From assembly GCA_964384375.1 (NCBI GenBank), contig CAYLLN010000003.1:106027-170026 (forward strand): a DNA stretch of 64,000 bases, given 5' to 3'. Positions 1 through 8,533 of this stretch are shown here, piece after piece; the first letter of the stretch is position 1; each line of letters starts with the position of its first letter. A program made the translations under genes and the position numbers. The notes below the pieces were generated by a model. That model ran no database searches and was not told the origin of the DNA. It saw only the letters and a list, made by a program, of their open reading frames with translations. Source of the DNA: CAYLLN01 sp964384375 (lineage in GTDB: Bacteria > Planctomycetota > Planctomycetia > Pirellulales > Pirellulaceae).

Positions 1-1202
1 GGCTCACGGGGACGTCGTCACAACAACGCTATTTCGTTCGTGTCGAAGGGGCCACGCCCGATGCCTTTGGCGTCGGACGATACGGGCTGTCAGTCCGTTT
101 CGATAAGACCTCGGGGACGCCAGATGCAATCATCGATCAACTCCTTCGCGGGCCGTTCGAGACACTCGAGCCCGACGCCATCGACGCTTTCTTCCGCGCC
201 AATGGCGACACGCTCATCAGTCCCGAGGAAGGAACCAACGATTCGATCGGTGCGGCTGCGTTACCGGCCGCCAGTCGCGGCTATGCGGCCGGCACTCGTT
301 TTGAGGCCGTCGCCAGTCTGAGCAAGAAGGAAGATTTTGATTTCTACCGCCTCACCGCGCCCGCGGGGGATTCGCGCGTGCTAACAGCCAACGTTTGGAC
401 CGCGGCTCAGAACGGATTTCAGCCGAAGGTAAGCGTCGTCGATAGTTCTGGGAACGAAGTCGCTGCCGAGGTGCTGGTTCAAGGCAATGGCACGAGCACC
501 GTGCAGGTCCGCGATACCGTGCCGGGTCGGAAGTACTTCCTGAAAGTTGAGCTCGCCCCGCAGGCCACGCAGGACAAGGGGAACTATCACCTGAGCGCGC
601 ATTTTGGCGCTCGCGCCACACCGCTAACAACTTTTGCCGAGTCCACGCTCGGACACCAGGACCGCTCTGACAGCTACCAGCTTTACATCGCCCAGCCACA
701 ACTCATGTCGTTCGTGCTCTCCGCGGGTCGTGAAGATCCGGGGGCAAGCGTACGGATGGCAATTATCGGCGCGGCCGGGACGGTCGTGTCCCTTGAATCT
801 CGCTCGGGCGAGTCGGCCAGCCAAACGGTGCTGCTCGTGCCGGGGGCCTACACGGTGCGGATGGAGGTGGATAATCCGAACGCGGCGGCGATTTCGTATT
901 CGCTGCGTGGCAACTCGGAGTCGGACCCGATCGGTCCCGTGGTGGCCGACGTGACGCTCACACCGGCATACACCCTGCCGCCAATGCCGCCACCCAACCC
1001 GACGCTTCCGCCACCTCCGCCCTTGCCCCCCTTCGTCTATCCGGGCCTGCCGGTGCCATACAACCCGACGTACTTGACGGGCTATGTCGATCCGCTCGAT
1101 CCGAGCACTTGGCCGCCTGGATATGTTCCACCCCAGGAACACTACGAGTATTCGTATATCGTGCTCTCACCGGCGCCGTATTACTACCTGCCGCTGGAAT
1201 GA
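1..1202 (+). CDS. Secreted protein, C-terminal part (5' end outside the window)
   Basis: The reading frame is open from base 3 to the TGA at 1200-1202, so this is the last ~400 residues of a longer protein. The visible part starts with a beta-rich segment ending YGLSVRF. A segment near base 330 (EDFDFYRLTAPAGDSRV) resembles bacterial pre-peptidase (PPC-like) beta-sandwich domains, which fits an extracellular protein. A second similar beta domain follows, around bases 640-930. The tail is strongly Pro/Tyr-rich (runs of PP and PYY near the end), typical of planctomycete surface proteins. No catalytic motif is visible in the retained part. The name rests on composition and fold impression only; the reading frame itself is secure. 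Confidence 0.75.
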   Translation, partial: LTGTSSQQRYFVRVEGATPDAFGVGRYGLSVRFDKTSGTPDAIIDQLLRGPFETLEPDAIDAFFRANGDTLISPEEGTNDSIGAAALPAASRGYAAGTRFEAVASLSKKEDFDFYRLTAPAGDSRVLTANVWTAAQNGFQPKVSVVDSSGNEVAAEVLVQGNGTSTVQVRDTVPGRKYFLKVELAPQATQDKGNYHLSAHFGARATPLTTFAESTLGHQDRSDSYQLYIAQPQLMSFVLSAGREDPGASVRMAIIGAAGTVVSLESRSGESASQTVLLVPGAYTVRMEVDNPNAAAISYSLRGNSESDPIGPVVADVTLTPAYTLPPMPPPNPTLPPPPPLPPFVYPGLPVPYNPTYLTGYVDPLDPSTWPPGYVPPQEHYEYSYIVLSPAPYYYLPLE

Positions 1203-1215
1203 AGGCTGCGGTGAA

Positions 1216-1383
1216 TCAAGCGCCGAATAGCTCGCCAAACTCGGACGCGTAGCGGATGTGGCCGCCGCGGATTTGGTTAGCTGCGGCGGTCAGTGGCAGG
1301 AATTGGAAGGCATCGTGGCTGCCGTAGTCGCCGGTGAGGTTCCAGCGGCTGACGGGAGCAAAGCCGAAGCGGGGGTAGTAAGC
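1216..1383 (-). pseudogene. Remnant of a GNAT acetyltransferase gene (3' end only)
   Basis: The reverse strand encodes about 55 residues almost identical to the C-terminus of the full GNAT protein at 7775-8533: YYPRFGFAP, RWNLTGDYGS, FQFLPLTAAAN, HIRYA.EFGE, then a stop at 1216-1218. Upstream the frame runs only to about 1420 before meeting a stop, and no acetyl-CoA-binding core is present. It lies tail-to-tail with the secreted protein gene before it, as the full GNAT gene does with the FG-GAP gene. It is a decayed or truncated duplicate. The full copy could be the donor or a sister copy. Confidence 0.8.
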
Positions 1384-1437
1384 CTGCAACCGGGCAATGG
1401 ATTTGCACGACGCGGCTTGGCGTCACACAATACCGCC

Positions 1438-2052
1438 ATGTCAGACGTCACGCGTATCCTCGCCCAGATCGACGCCGGCGATCCGGCCGCTGCCGAGCAG
1501 CTTCTGCCGCTGGTGTACGACGAGCTGAGGAAGCTCGCCGCCGCGCGCCTCGCGCACGAGAAGCCGGGACAGACCTTGCAGGCGACGGCGCTGGTACACG
1601 AGGTGTATTTGCGGCTCGTAGGTCCCGCTTGCCGAGCGGGCCCTCTTTCGCCAACGGATGCCTCAGTCCCGAACCCCGAACCCCGAACCCCTGTCTTTAA
1701 CTCCCGCGGTCACTTCTTTGCCGCCGCTGCCGAGGCGATGCGACGAATTCTCGTCGATCAGGCACGGCGCAAAGCGAGCGTCAAACACGGCGGCAACCGA
1801 GAGCGACAGGACCTCGAGCACGTCGAAATTGCCGCGTCGGAACCGTCGCTCGAGATTCTCGCAGTGCATGCCGCTTTGGAGCGATTCGAGCAACTCGACC
1901 CCAAGAAAGCCGAGCTGGTGAAGCTGCGATACTTCGCCGGCTTGACCATTCCCGAGGCAGCCGCGGCCCTCGGCATTTCGTCCACAACTGCCGACCGCCA
2001 CTGGGCTTACGCTCGCGCCTGGCTGCATGCGGAGCTGGCTCGTGGGGATTGA
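1438..2052 (+). CDS. ECF-type RNA polymerase sigma factor
   Basis: 204 residues. An extracytoplasmic-function sigma factor that would direct RNA polymerase to a specific regulon. Region 2 is recognisable from the start (LPLVYDELRKLAA, then QATALVHEVYLRLV and GHFFAAAAEAMRRILVD). Region 4 ends in the helix-turn-helix LTIPEAAAALGISSTTADRHW. This is the planctomycete-rich subfamily usually found beside Ser/Thr kinases. ATG at 1438 is preferred because family homology starts there; the in-frame upstream sequence is the antisense of a GNAT remnant. Between EVYLRLV and GHFFAAAAEAM there are about 20 extra residues, encoded by a GTAG-headed palindrome plus a heptamer array (1618-1689), so the protein carries a repeat-derived loop. 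The gene is followed after 74 bp by the kinase, suggesting co-expression and a signalling pair. Confidence 0.93.
   Translation: MSDVTRILAQIDAGDPAAAEQLLPLVYDELRKLAAARLAHEKPGQTLQATALVHEVYLRLVGPACRAGPLSPTDASVPNPEPRTPVFNSRGHFFAAAAEAMRRILVDQARRKASVKHGGNRERQDLEHVEIAASEPSLEILAVHAALERFEQLDPKKAELVKLRYFAGLTIPEAAAALGISSTTADRHWAYARAWLHAELARGD
1618..1689 (+). repeat. GTAG-headed palindrome plus 7-bp array inside the sigma factor gene
   Basis: GTAGGTCCCGCT starts at 1618 and folds with AGCGGG a few bases on (stem-loop to about 1644). It shares its first 11 bases with the palindrome at 7968 and is close to the one ending at 35292. At 1669-1689 there are three tandem copies of the heptamer CCGAACC. Both lie in the coding frame and replace a short loop between sigma regions. 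Confidence 0.85.
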
Positions 2053-2126
2053 GCCGCGAATTCTCTTAGAATTCTGGGGTGATTGGCTCGGCGAATCCGC
2101 ATTGTTCTTGTCAGCAGGATCGTCGT

Positions 2127-5100
2127 ATGACTCAGACCTCGCTCTCCGAAGAAGCCATTTTCCTGGCGGCCCTTGAGAAGCCGACTCGCCCAGAGCGAGT
2201 CGCGTATATCGAGGAGGCTTGTGCCGGGAACGATGCACTGCGCCGACGAGTACACGAGCTACTCGCCTCGCACGATGCCTCTCGCGGGCCGCTCGACAAG
2301 CCTCCCGTGGCGCTGGGTGGGACGATCGACGCCGTGTCCGAGCGCCCCGGCACGCAGATCGGCCCTTACAAACTCATCGAGCAGATCGGCGAAGGGGGGA
2401 TGGGCACCGTCTGGATGGCCCAGCAGTCCGAGCCGGTCAAGCGGCTGGTGGCTGTCAAGCTCATCAAGGCGGGCATGGATTCGCGGCAGGTCATCGCCCG
2501 CTTCGAGGCCGAGCGGCAGGCCCTGGCCCTGATGGACCATCCGAACATCGCCCGCGTGCTCGACGCGGGGACGACCGATGTCGGCCGCCCGTACTTCGTC
2601 ATGGACCTCGTCCGCGGCGTGCCGATCACCCGCTACTGCGACGAGCACCACCTCACGCCCAATGCGCGGCTGGAGTTGTTCATCCCAGTCTGCCAGGCCA
2701 TTCAACATGCCCATCAAAAGGGGATCATTCACCGCGACCTGAAGCCGAACAACGTGCTGGTCGCCCTCTACGATGGCAAGCCGGTCCCCAAAGTCATCGA
2801 CTTCGGCGTGGCCAAAGCGACCGGGCAGTCGCTCACCGAGAAGACGCTGGTCACCGGCTTCGGCAGCATCGTCGGCACGCTGGAATACATGTCGCCCGAG
2901 CAGGCCGAGGTCAACCAGCTCGATATCGATACGCGCAGCGATATCTACTCACTCGGCGTGCTCCTCTACGAGCTGCTGACCGGCAGCACGCCGTTTTCGC
3001 GAAGCGAGCTGGAAAAGGCCGGCATGCTCGAGATGCTGCGCGTCATCCGCGAAGAGGAACCATCGAAGCCGAGCACGAAACTGAGCACGGCCGAGGGGCT
3101 GCCGACGCTGGCCGCCAACCGCGGCACCGAACCCGCCAAACTGACAAAGCTGGTCCGCGGCGAGTTGGACTGGATCGTGATGAAGGCGCTCGAAAAGGAC
3201 CGCAACCGCCGCTACGAGACGGCCAACGGCTTCGCCGCGGATTTACAGCGCTACTTGGCTGATGAAGCGGTATTGGCCTGCCCACCGAGCGCAGCATATC
3301 GCTTTCGCAAATTCGCCCGGCGGAACCGGGGTCGGCTTGCCACGGCCGCGGTCCTGGCGGCTGCCCTGCTCGTCGCTGTCAGCGGCATCGGTTGGGTGGT
3401 GCGCGACCGGTCGGCCCGCGAAGCAGAAATGGCGCGGGAGCGAGCCGATCGCATTGCCGAAGCAGCGCAGCAACTGGCCCAACGCCAGGCGAAGGTGGCT
3501 GGACAAGTCGAGTCGATCCTGGCCGACGTGGACCGGCTGATGGGGGAACAGAAGTGGCCCGAGGCCCTATCGTCGGCGCGACGTGCGGAATCAACGTTGT
3601 CGGCGGCAGAAGGAACCCCGGAGATTCAATCGCGGGTCAGGCAAGCACTGGCCGACTTGGAGCTGGTGAAGCGGCTAGATGAGATCCGAATGTCGAGCTC
3701 CACACCTTGGGGTTGGGGTAAAAATAAAGATTGGTTCTCGGAACAAGCTGATCGCGGATATGCGGCGGCGCTGCGCGGTGCCGGAATCGACATCGACGCG
3801 CTGCCAGTACAAGAGACCATTGACCGAATCAAGTCGCGCCCGGCGATCGCGGCGGCGCTCCTGCCGGCGTTGGACGACTGGGTCGCCGTTCACAGCACGC
3901 TCGCGGATCAAACCGCAATGCGCCGCCTCGTTGCCGTGCTCCGCGGTGCAGATTCTGACCCGTGGCGGCAACGGATGAGAGATGCCCTGGAGCGCCGCGA
4001 TTGGGAGACCATGGAGAACCTTGCAAACTCTGAAGACCTGAATCGGCAGACGGCGGCCACCTTGACGTTTCTCTCCGCGGCGCTTCGAGAAAACGGCAAA
4101 TCTCAGGCAGAGGAACGGGTTCTTCGGCGAGCCCAGTGGAAGCATCCGGACGACTTTTGGATCAATCACCGGCTGGGCGTCTATTTGATCTTCGGCGGAT
4201 CCCCGGGGGGTATCCACGAAGGGATCGGCTACATGCGGGCGGCCGTCGCCGTGTGGCCTCAGAACGACCAAGCCGTCATGAATCTGGGCAACGGATATGC
4301 CTATTTAGGGGATTACGAACAGGCGATTGCCCATTTCCTCAAAGCCTTGGAGATGAATCCCAGCAATCCGGTCCCCTACCACAACATTGCCCTCCTGCGG
4401 CTATCCCAAGGCCGCTATGACGAGGCCATCGCCGCCTTCGACAATGCGCTCAGGCTCGACTTACATCCCAGGGGGAGGCGACATGCGGCGTTGTCGCTTA
4501 TCCTCAGCAGCCGGCCCGACGAGCAGCGCCGCGACGTTCGCCGGGCGGCGGAACTCGCCGGTCAAGCGGTCGAAATTGATCCTCAGATCAGCGATCACTG
4601 GACAGCTTTGGGCGTGGCGCGCTTTCGTCAAGAGCAATGGACCGACGCGCGGGCCGCACTGGAAAAGTCGCTCAAGCTCGAAACCTTTCAGGGGTCGGGG
4701 TCGGAAGAAGCCCTCGATTGTTTCGTCCTGGCGATGTGTTATGAGCGGCTGGCGCAGCACGAGGACGCTCTCTTCTGCTATGAGCTGGGTGCCGTCTGGA
4801 TGGAGAACTACCAGCGTCACACCGCGGCGTTGATCCTTCCCTGGCGCACTGAGGTGCCGCTGCTCGACTTACGCGCCGAGGCGGAAGCGCTGCTCGGCCT
4901 GCCGACGGGCCAACCGCCACCAGTAGCTGCCAAAGTTACGCCTGCGGAGAGTCCTCCGGTTGGAACCGCCAGGCAGGATGCACCGGCGAACCACCGCGGC
5001 CAGGCCGCAGCCCGTTACTTCGCGCGGCAAGCGGAGAAACAAGTGGAGCATGAAGTCAAGTCATTCACCGAGGCGATTGAGCTTGCTCCGAATCGCTGGG

Positions 5101-5507
5101 AAGCCTGGCACGATCGTGCGATGTTCTATTTTCAGCGGCAGCGGTGGGAGGCAGCGGCAGCCGATTTCTCCAAGGGCATTGAGTTGGCTCCCAACGTCCA
5201 TACGAACTGGTGGCATCGCGGGCATGCCCATCTCAAGCTCCAGAAGTGGGACAAGGCGGCAGCCGACTTTGGGAAGGTCGTGGAAGGTTGGCCCGACGGG
5301 GGCGAAGGCTGGTATTGGCGTGGCCTTGCCTTGGTTCAGATGAATCAGCCGGACAACGCGATGGCCGACCTCCGACAGGCGGTCGCCCAAGGGTTCTACC
5401 GCTTGGAGAACATGAAAAACGATCCCAACTTCGACCCGCTTCGCAAACGCGATGACTTCGGCAAGTTGCTGGAGGAACTGGCGGAATCGGAGCGCCGTCA
5501 GAAATAG
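2127..5507 (+). CDS. Membrane Ser/Thr protein kinase with TPR repeats
   Basis: 1126 residues from ATG 2127. An in-frame ATG at 2079 would add 16 residues of poor composition. The N-terminus (about 1-75) is a short helical region common to these planctomycete kinases. The kinase domain spans about 80-375: glycine loop GEGGMGTVW at 88, VAVKLIKAG with the ATP-binding Lys, catalytic HRDLKPNNV near 201, IDFGVAK (DFG) and SPEQAE. All key residues are present, so it should be active. A single membrane helix (AAVLAAALLVAVSGIGWVV) lies near 405-425, followed by a coiled segment. TPR-like helical repeats then fill about 620-1110 (for example NLGNGYAYLGDYEQAIAHF) and would be the sensor or protein-binding part outside the cytosol. 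The sigma factor gene directly upstream is the likely functional partner. Confident as to family; the signal is unknown. Confidence 0.95.
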   Translation: MTQTSLSEEAIFLAALEKPTRPERVAYIEEACAGNDALRRRVHELLASHDASRGPLDKPPVALGGTIDAVSERPGTQIGPYKLIEQIGEGGMGTVWMAQQSEPVKRLVAVKLIKAGMDSRQVIARFEAERQALALMDHPNIARVLDAGTTDVGRPYFVMDLVRGVPITRYCDEHHLTPNARLELFIPVCQAIQHAHQKGIIHRDLKPNNVLVALYDGKPVPKVIDFGVAKATGQSLTEKTLVTGFGSIVGTLEYMSPEQAEVNQLDIDTRSDIYSLGVLLYELLTGSTPFSRSELEKAGMLEMLRVIREEEPSKPSTKLSTAEGLPTLAANRGTEPAKLTKLVRGELDWIVMKALEKDRNRRYETANGFAADLQRYLADEAVLACPPSAAYRFRKFARRNRGRLATAAVLAAALLVAVSGIGWVVRDRSAREAEMARERADRIAEAAQQLAQRQAKVAGQVESILADVDRLMGEQKWPEALSSARRAESTLSAAEGTPEIQSRVRQALADLELVKRLDEIRMSSSTPWGWGKNKDWFSEQADRGYAAALRGAGIDIDALPVQETIDRIKSRPAIAAALLPALDDWVAVHSTLADQTAMRRLVAVLRGADSDPWRQRMRDALERRDWETMENLANSEDLNRQTAATLTFLSAALRENGKSQAEERVLRRAQWKHPDDFWINHRLGVYLIFGGSPGGIHEGIGYMRAAVAVWPQNDQAVMNLGNGYAYLGDYEQAIAHFLKALEMNPSNPVPYHNIALLRLSQGRYDEAIAAFDNALRLDLHPRGRRHAALSLILSSRPDEQRRDVRRAAELAGQAVEIDPQISDHWTALGVARFRQEQWTDARAALEKSLKLETFQGSGSEEALDCFVLAMCYERLAQHEDALFCYELGAVWMENYQRHTAALILPWRTEVPLLDLRAEAEALLGLPTGQPPPVAAKVTPAESPPVGTARQDAPANHRGQAAARYFARQAEKQVEHEVKSFTEAIELAPNRWEAWHDRAMFYFQRQRWEAAAADFSKGIELAPNVHTNWWHRGHAHLKLQKWDKAAADFGKVVEGWPDGGEGWYWRGLALVQMNQPDNAMADLRQAVAQGFYRLENMKNDPNFDPLRKRDDFGKLLEELAESERRQK

Positions 5508-5526
5508 CTGGCAAAAGAACAAAGCG

Positions 5527-5566
5527 GCCGGTGAGGCCCTGACCGTCAAGAAAGTTCCTCACCGGC
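5527..5566 (+). terminator. Perfect 10-bp hairpin after the kinase gene
   Basis: GCCGGTGAGG at 5527-5536 pairs perfectly with CCTCACCGGC at 5557-5566 across a 20-base loop, 19 bp after the kinase stop. There is no T-run, so it may be a weak terminator or an mRNA-stabilising hairpin. Confidence 0.45.
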
Positions 5567-5605
5567 CCGGCACCGCTCCGGCGCTCGGTTTGCGCGCTGG
5601 GGACG

Positions 5606-7774
5606 ATGTCTTTCGATTGTAAGCAAGCCGAAAGTGAGCTTCACATGTGGCTGCAGAAATTCTTCGCGTCCTGGTCTTCCAATTCACCTCGACGCCTGAA
5701 GCGCCGCTGCCCTCTGACTTCACGGCTACGCATCGAACCGCTGGAGGACCGTCGTTTACTGGCTTTCATCGCAGGGGGAAGCTACGACCTCGGCATCGTT
5801 GCGGGTGGGATGCTCGGGAACCCGATCGCGGCTGACTTCAACGGCGATGGTCGCGTTGACCTGGCGGCAACAAGGCCCGCTAACGTCGCCGTGATCCTTG
5901 GAAATGGCGATGGCACGTTTCAGTCTCCGCTGCATTCTCCAACAGGCGTCGACCAAGGAATCATCCGCGCTGCTGAGTTAAATAACGATTCCCGGACGGA
6001 CCTGGTGTTGGCAGACGCAGCGAACGTGCGAGTCCTACTCGGAAATGGCAACGGGACGTTCCAATCGTCAAACGTAGTTGCCTTGCCCAATCTGTTGCCG
6101 CCGGCATCGGAGACTGTGTATCCGTTGTCACAGACGCCGATTTCGCTCGCCCTGGGTGATTTGAACGCTGACGGCGCCAGCGACTTGGCCGTGACCGTTG
6201 TTGCCGCACATGGCGTCGTCATTGGCGAGTATTCCTACGTCGATGAGTACACCGGCGAGCTTGTCACGATTCCTTTGACCGAGGAGTACCGGGTCGGCTA
6301 CCTCAACGTTTTGCTCGGCCATGGTGACGGCACATTCGGGCCGGCGAGTGTAACGCACCTTGGCGCCCAGCCCCAGCCTGGGGTTTACTTGAATGACGTC
6401 ACCGGCGACGGGCGGCTTGATTTGCTCGTGAGCTTCGCGAACTACGCGAATGACTTAAGCGTGCTGCCGGGAAATGGTGATGGCACGTTGCAGCCCGCCC
6501 GTCGATCGTCCGTGGGGGGCCACCTGGCTAACAATGCACAGCCGATGGGGGACTTTGACGGCGACGGTGATTTAGATCTCGTCGTTCAGGATTGGGGTCA
6601 CGGCGCTGCAAGGGTGGCGCTGGGTAACGGCGATGGCACGTTTCGAGGCGGCGAAATCTTGATTCCTGCGACCGGCGTGGATAACGGATCCGCGACCGGA
6701 TTCTCGGTGGCGCATCTTGGCGCAGTCGCCGACGTTAACGCCGACGGTCGCCTAGACATCGTGGGGACACTTGGATGGATCGTTCAGGAAGACGATGGCT
6801 ACTCCTACGAGAGCCTTTATCTAACGACACTACTCGGCGATGGCAGCGGATCGTTTGCAAAAGCCATCACGGTGCCTGAAGCAGAATTGCCCTGGCGTTA
6901 CGGCGAAGAGATCCTGGCCGACATTGATGCCGACGGTCTTCCCGATCTCGTGTGGTCGGGCAATCCCTTCCAAGAATCGGTGAGTCGCATTTTTGTTGCT
7001 CCCAATGACGGCAACTGGACAACCATTCCCTTGCCTGCGGTAAGCATTGCGAACGCGTCCGTCGTCGAAGGCCACCAGGGCACCCGCTCGGCAAATTTCA
7101 CCGTGAGCCTTTCCGCCGCCTCCAGTCGAGCCATCACCGTCGCCTATTCCGTCTTCAATGGCACCGCCTGGGCTGGTAGCGACTATACCGGCCAGTTGTC
7201 CGGCACGCTCACCTTCACCCCTGGCGAGACGACGAAGACAATCGTCGTGTTGGTCAACGGCGACGCCGCCTTCGAATCAGACGAGACCTTCTTTGTTAAC
7301 CTGACCAATCCGGCGGGTGTGACCATTGCCGACGGGCAGGGAGCCGGGACGATCGTCAACGACGACTTGGCGCTTCCCAGCCTGAGCGTCAGCGACGTGA
7401 GCAAGAAGGAGGGAAACAGCGGGACGACATCGTTCAGCTTCGTCGTGACGCTTTCCGCTCCGTCGAACGTGCCCGTGACGGTGCAATATGAGACCGCCAA
7501 CGGTACAGCCTCGACGGCCAACAACGACTACACCGCCAAGAGCGGCACGCTGACCTTCCAGCCGGGGCAGACGAGCAAGACGGTCACGGTTTCCGTGCGC
7601 GGCGATCGCACGCGGGAGGCCGACGAGACGTTCTTCCTCAACCTGCTGAGCAGCCAGGGAGCGACGATCGGCGATGGGCAGGGTCTCGGGACGATCCTGA
7701 ACGACGACGGAGGCACGCTCGCGGCCGTGATCAATGAATTGGCTTTGTCCCAAGCATGGCGCAAGCGCCGCTGA
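5606..7774 (+). CDS. Secreted FG-GAP/VCBS and Calx-beta repeat protein
   Basis: 722 residues. The N-terminus holds the planctomycete leader motif RIEPLEDRRLLA (residues about 41-53), found at the start of many of their exported surface proteins. It is followed by a beta-propeller of FG-GAP/VCBS repeats with calcium-binding loops such as DFNGDGRVDL, DVTGDGRLDL, DFDGDGDLDL and DIDADGLPDL, each with a LGNGDGTF strand. Two Calx-beta domains close the protein (about 475-585 and 590-700; GSDYTGQSGTLTF-like and NDYTAKSGTLTF cores, each ending in IVNDD or ILNDD). Probable role: calcium-dependent adhesion or cell-surface structure. After the second Calx-beta domain only 16 further residues follow and there is no dockerin or anchor, so the end may be truncated. 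An alternative ATG lies at 5645. The stop abuts the convergent GNAT gene with no gap. Confidence 0.92.
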   Translation: MSFDCKQAESELHMWLQKFFASWSSNSPRRLKRRCPLTSRLRIEPLEDRRLLAFIAGGSYDLGIVAGGMLGNPIAADFNGDGRVDLAATRPANVAVILGNGDGTFQSPLHSPTGVDQGIIRAAELNNDSRTDLVLADAANVRVLLGNGNGTFQSSNVVALPNLLPPASETVYPLSQTPISLALGDLNADGASDLAVTVVAAHGVVIGEYSYVDEYTGELVTIPLTEEYRVGYLNVLLGHGDGTFGPASVTHLGAQPQPGVYLNDVTGDGRLDLLVSFANYANDLSVLPGNGDGTLQPARRSSVGGHLANNAQPMGDFDGDGDLDLVVQDWGHGAARVALGNGDGTFRGGEILIPATGVDNGSATGFSVAHLGAVADVNADGRLDIVGTLGWIVQEDDGYSYESLYLTTLLGDGSGSFAKAITVPEAELPWRYGEEILADIDADGLPDLVWSGNPFQESVSRIFVAPNDGNWTTIPLPAVSIANASVVEGHQGTRSANFTVSLSAASSRAITVAYSVFNGTAWAGSDYTGQLSGTLTFTPGETTKTIVVLVNGDAAFESDETFFVNLTNPAGVTIADGQGAGTIVNDDLALPSLSVSDVSKKEGNSGTTSFSFVVTLSAPSNVPVTVQYETANGTASTANNDYTAKSGTLTFQPGQTSKTVTVSVRGDRTREADETFFLNLLSSQGATIGDGQGLGTILNDDGGTLAAVINELALSQAWRKRR

Positions 7775-8533
7775 CTAAAAATCGAAGATCTCGCCGAACT
7801 CCAGTGCGTAGCGGATGTGGCAGCTGCGGATTTCGTTGGCTGCGGCGGTCAGTGGCAGGAATTGGAAGGCACCCGAGCTGCCGTAGTCGCCAGTCAGGTT
7901 CCAGCGGCTGGCGGGGGCAAAGCCGAAGCGAGGGTAGTAGGTTTCGTGGCCGAGGAGGACGACCCAAGTAGGTCCCGCCTGCCGGGCGGGATCTTCTGGT
8001 TCAGATCCGCCTCGGCAAGGCGGATCTACATTTGCCAGGCGACGGCATTCGGCCAGGCCGGCGCGGACGAGTACGGAGCCGATGCCGCGGTTTTGGAAGT
8101 CGGGATGAACGGCAACGGGGGCGAGGCCGAGGCCAGCTGAAACTGTCGGCCAAGTAGATCCCGTCTGCCGGGCGGGATTTGGATGCGCAAGTGCGGCCTC
8201 GATTGGCGGTTCAGGTCCGCCTCGGCAAGGCGGACCTACGGTTGCTGGGCTGAAAAGGATGTGGCCAACGACGGTTCCGTCAACTTCGGCGACAAGCGAG
8301 ATCGTTGCTTTGCCGCGAGCGGTGAGCAGTTCGACCAAGCGGGCTTCGGCATCCGTAGGAAAGGCAGCGACGAGGACGCGACGGATGGAGGGGGCGTCGG
8401 CCGGCGTGGCGGGGCGGATCAGCGGGCTCGTGATGGTCGAAGAAATCTCTGTGGGCTCCCTGAAATAGTGATTGACAAAGTAGTGGACATTTGGAACAAT
8501 TCGGCCAGAAGGGACACTGCGTGAGCGGGGCAA
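7775..8533 (-). CDS. GNAT family N-acetyltransferase carrying two repeat-derived insertions
   Basis: 252 residues, against roughly 170 for YhbS-like GNAT proteins. Family similarity begins at LIRPATPADA (near 8436). It continues with VGHILFSPATV, then LGLAPVAVHPDFQNRGIGS (acetyl-CoA-binding Q-x-x-G-I-G), and ends RFGFAP, NLTGDYG, HIRYALEFGEIFDF. The excess length comes from two in-frame blocks that read PPCRGGPEP...NPARQ and PPCRGGSEP...DPARQ. They are encoded by inverted-pair palindromic repeats at 8154-8239 and 7968-8029. The first falls before the beta strand that precedes the CoA loop, the second before VVLLGHETYYP. Both are surface-loop positions in the fold, so activity may survive. The start is uncertain: no ATG fits, TTG 8533 is the longest choice, and upstream residues look non-native. 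Substrate unknown. A remnant duplicate of its 3' end lies at 1216-1383. Confidence 0.82.
   Translation of the reverse strand: MPRSRSVPSGRIVPNVHYFVNHYFREPTEISSTITSPLIRPATPADAPSIRRVLVAAFPTDAEARLVELLTARGKATISLVAEVDGTVVGHILFSPATVGPPCRGGPEPPIEAALAHPNPARQTGSTWPTVSAGLGLAPVAVHPDFQNRGIGSVLVRAGLAECRRLANVDPPCRGGSEPEDPARQAGPTWVVLLGHETYYPRFGFAPASRWNLTGDYGSSGAFQFLPLTAAANEIRSCHIRYALEFGEIFDF
7968..8029. repeat. Inverted pair of GTAG-headed palindromes (BIME-like), copy 1, inside the GNAT gene
   Basis: 62 bp. On the plus strand it opens GTAGGTCCCGCC and folds with GGCGGGATC. On the minus strand it opens GTAGATCCGCCT (at 8029) and folds with AGGCGGATCT. The two heads face outward. The second hairpin differs from its counterpart in copy 2 by a compensatory change on both arms, which argues for selection or mobilisation as a structured single strand. 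Confidence 0.9.
8154..8239. repeat. Inverted pair of GTAG-headed palindromes (BIME-like), copy 2, inside the GNAT gene
   Basis: 86 bp with the same two hairpins as copy 1 but a longer spacer: GTAGATCCCGTC with GGCGGGATT on the plus strand, and GTAGGTCCGCCT with AGGCGGACCT from 8239 on the minus strand. Copies 1 and 2 differ by 24 bp (8 codons), so both keep the GNAT frame. Confidence 0.9.

Noticed and set aside
2219..3262. 347-codon frame overlapping the kinase gene in another frame
   Set aside because: Shadow of the kinase domain; Arg/Ala-rich, no motif.
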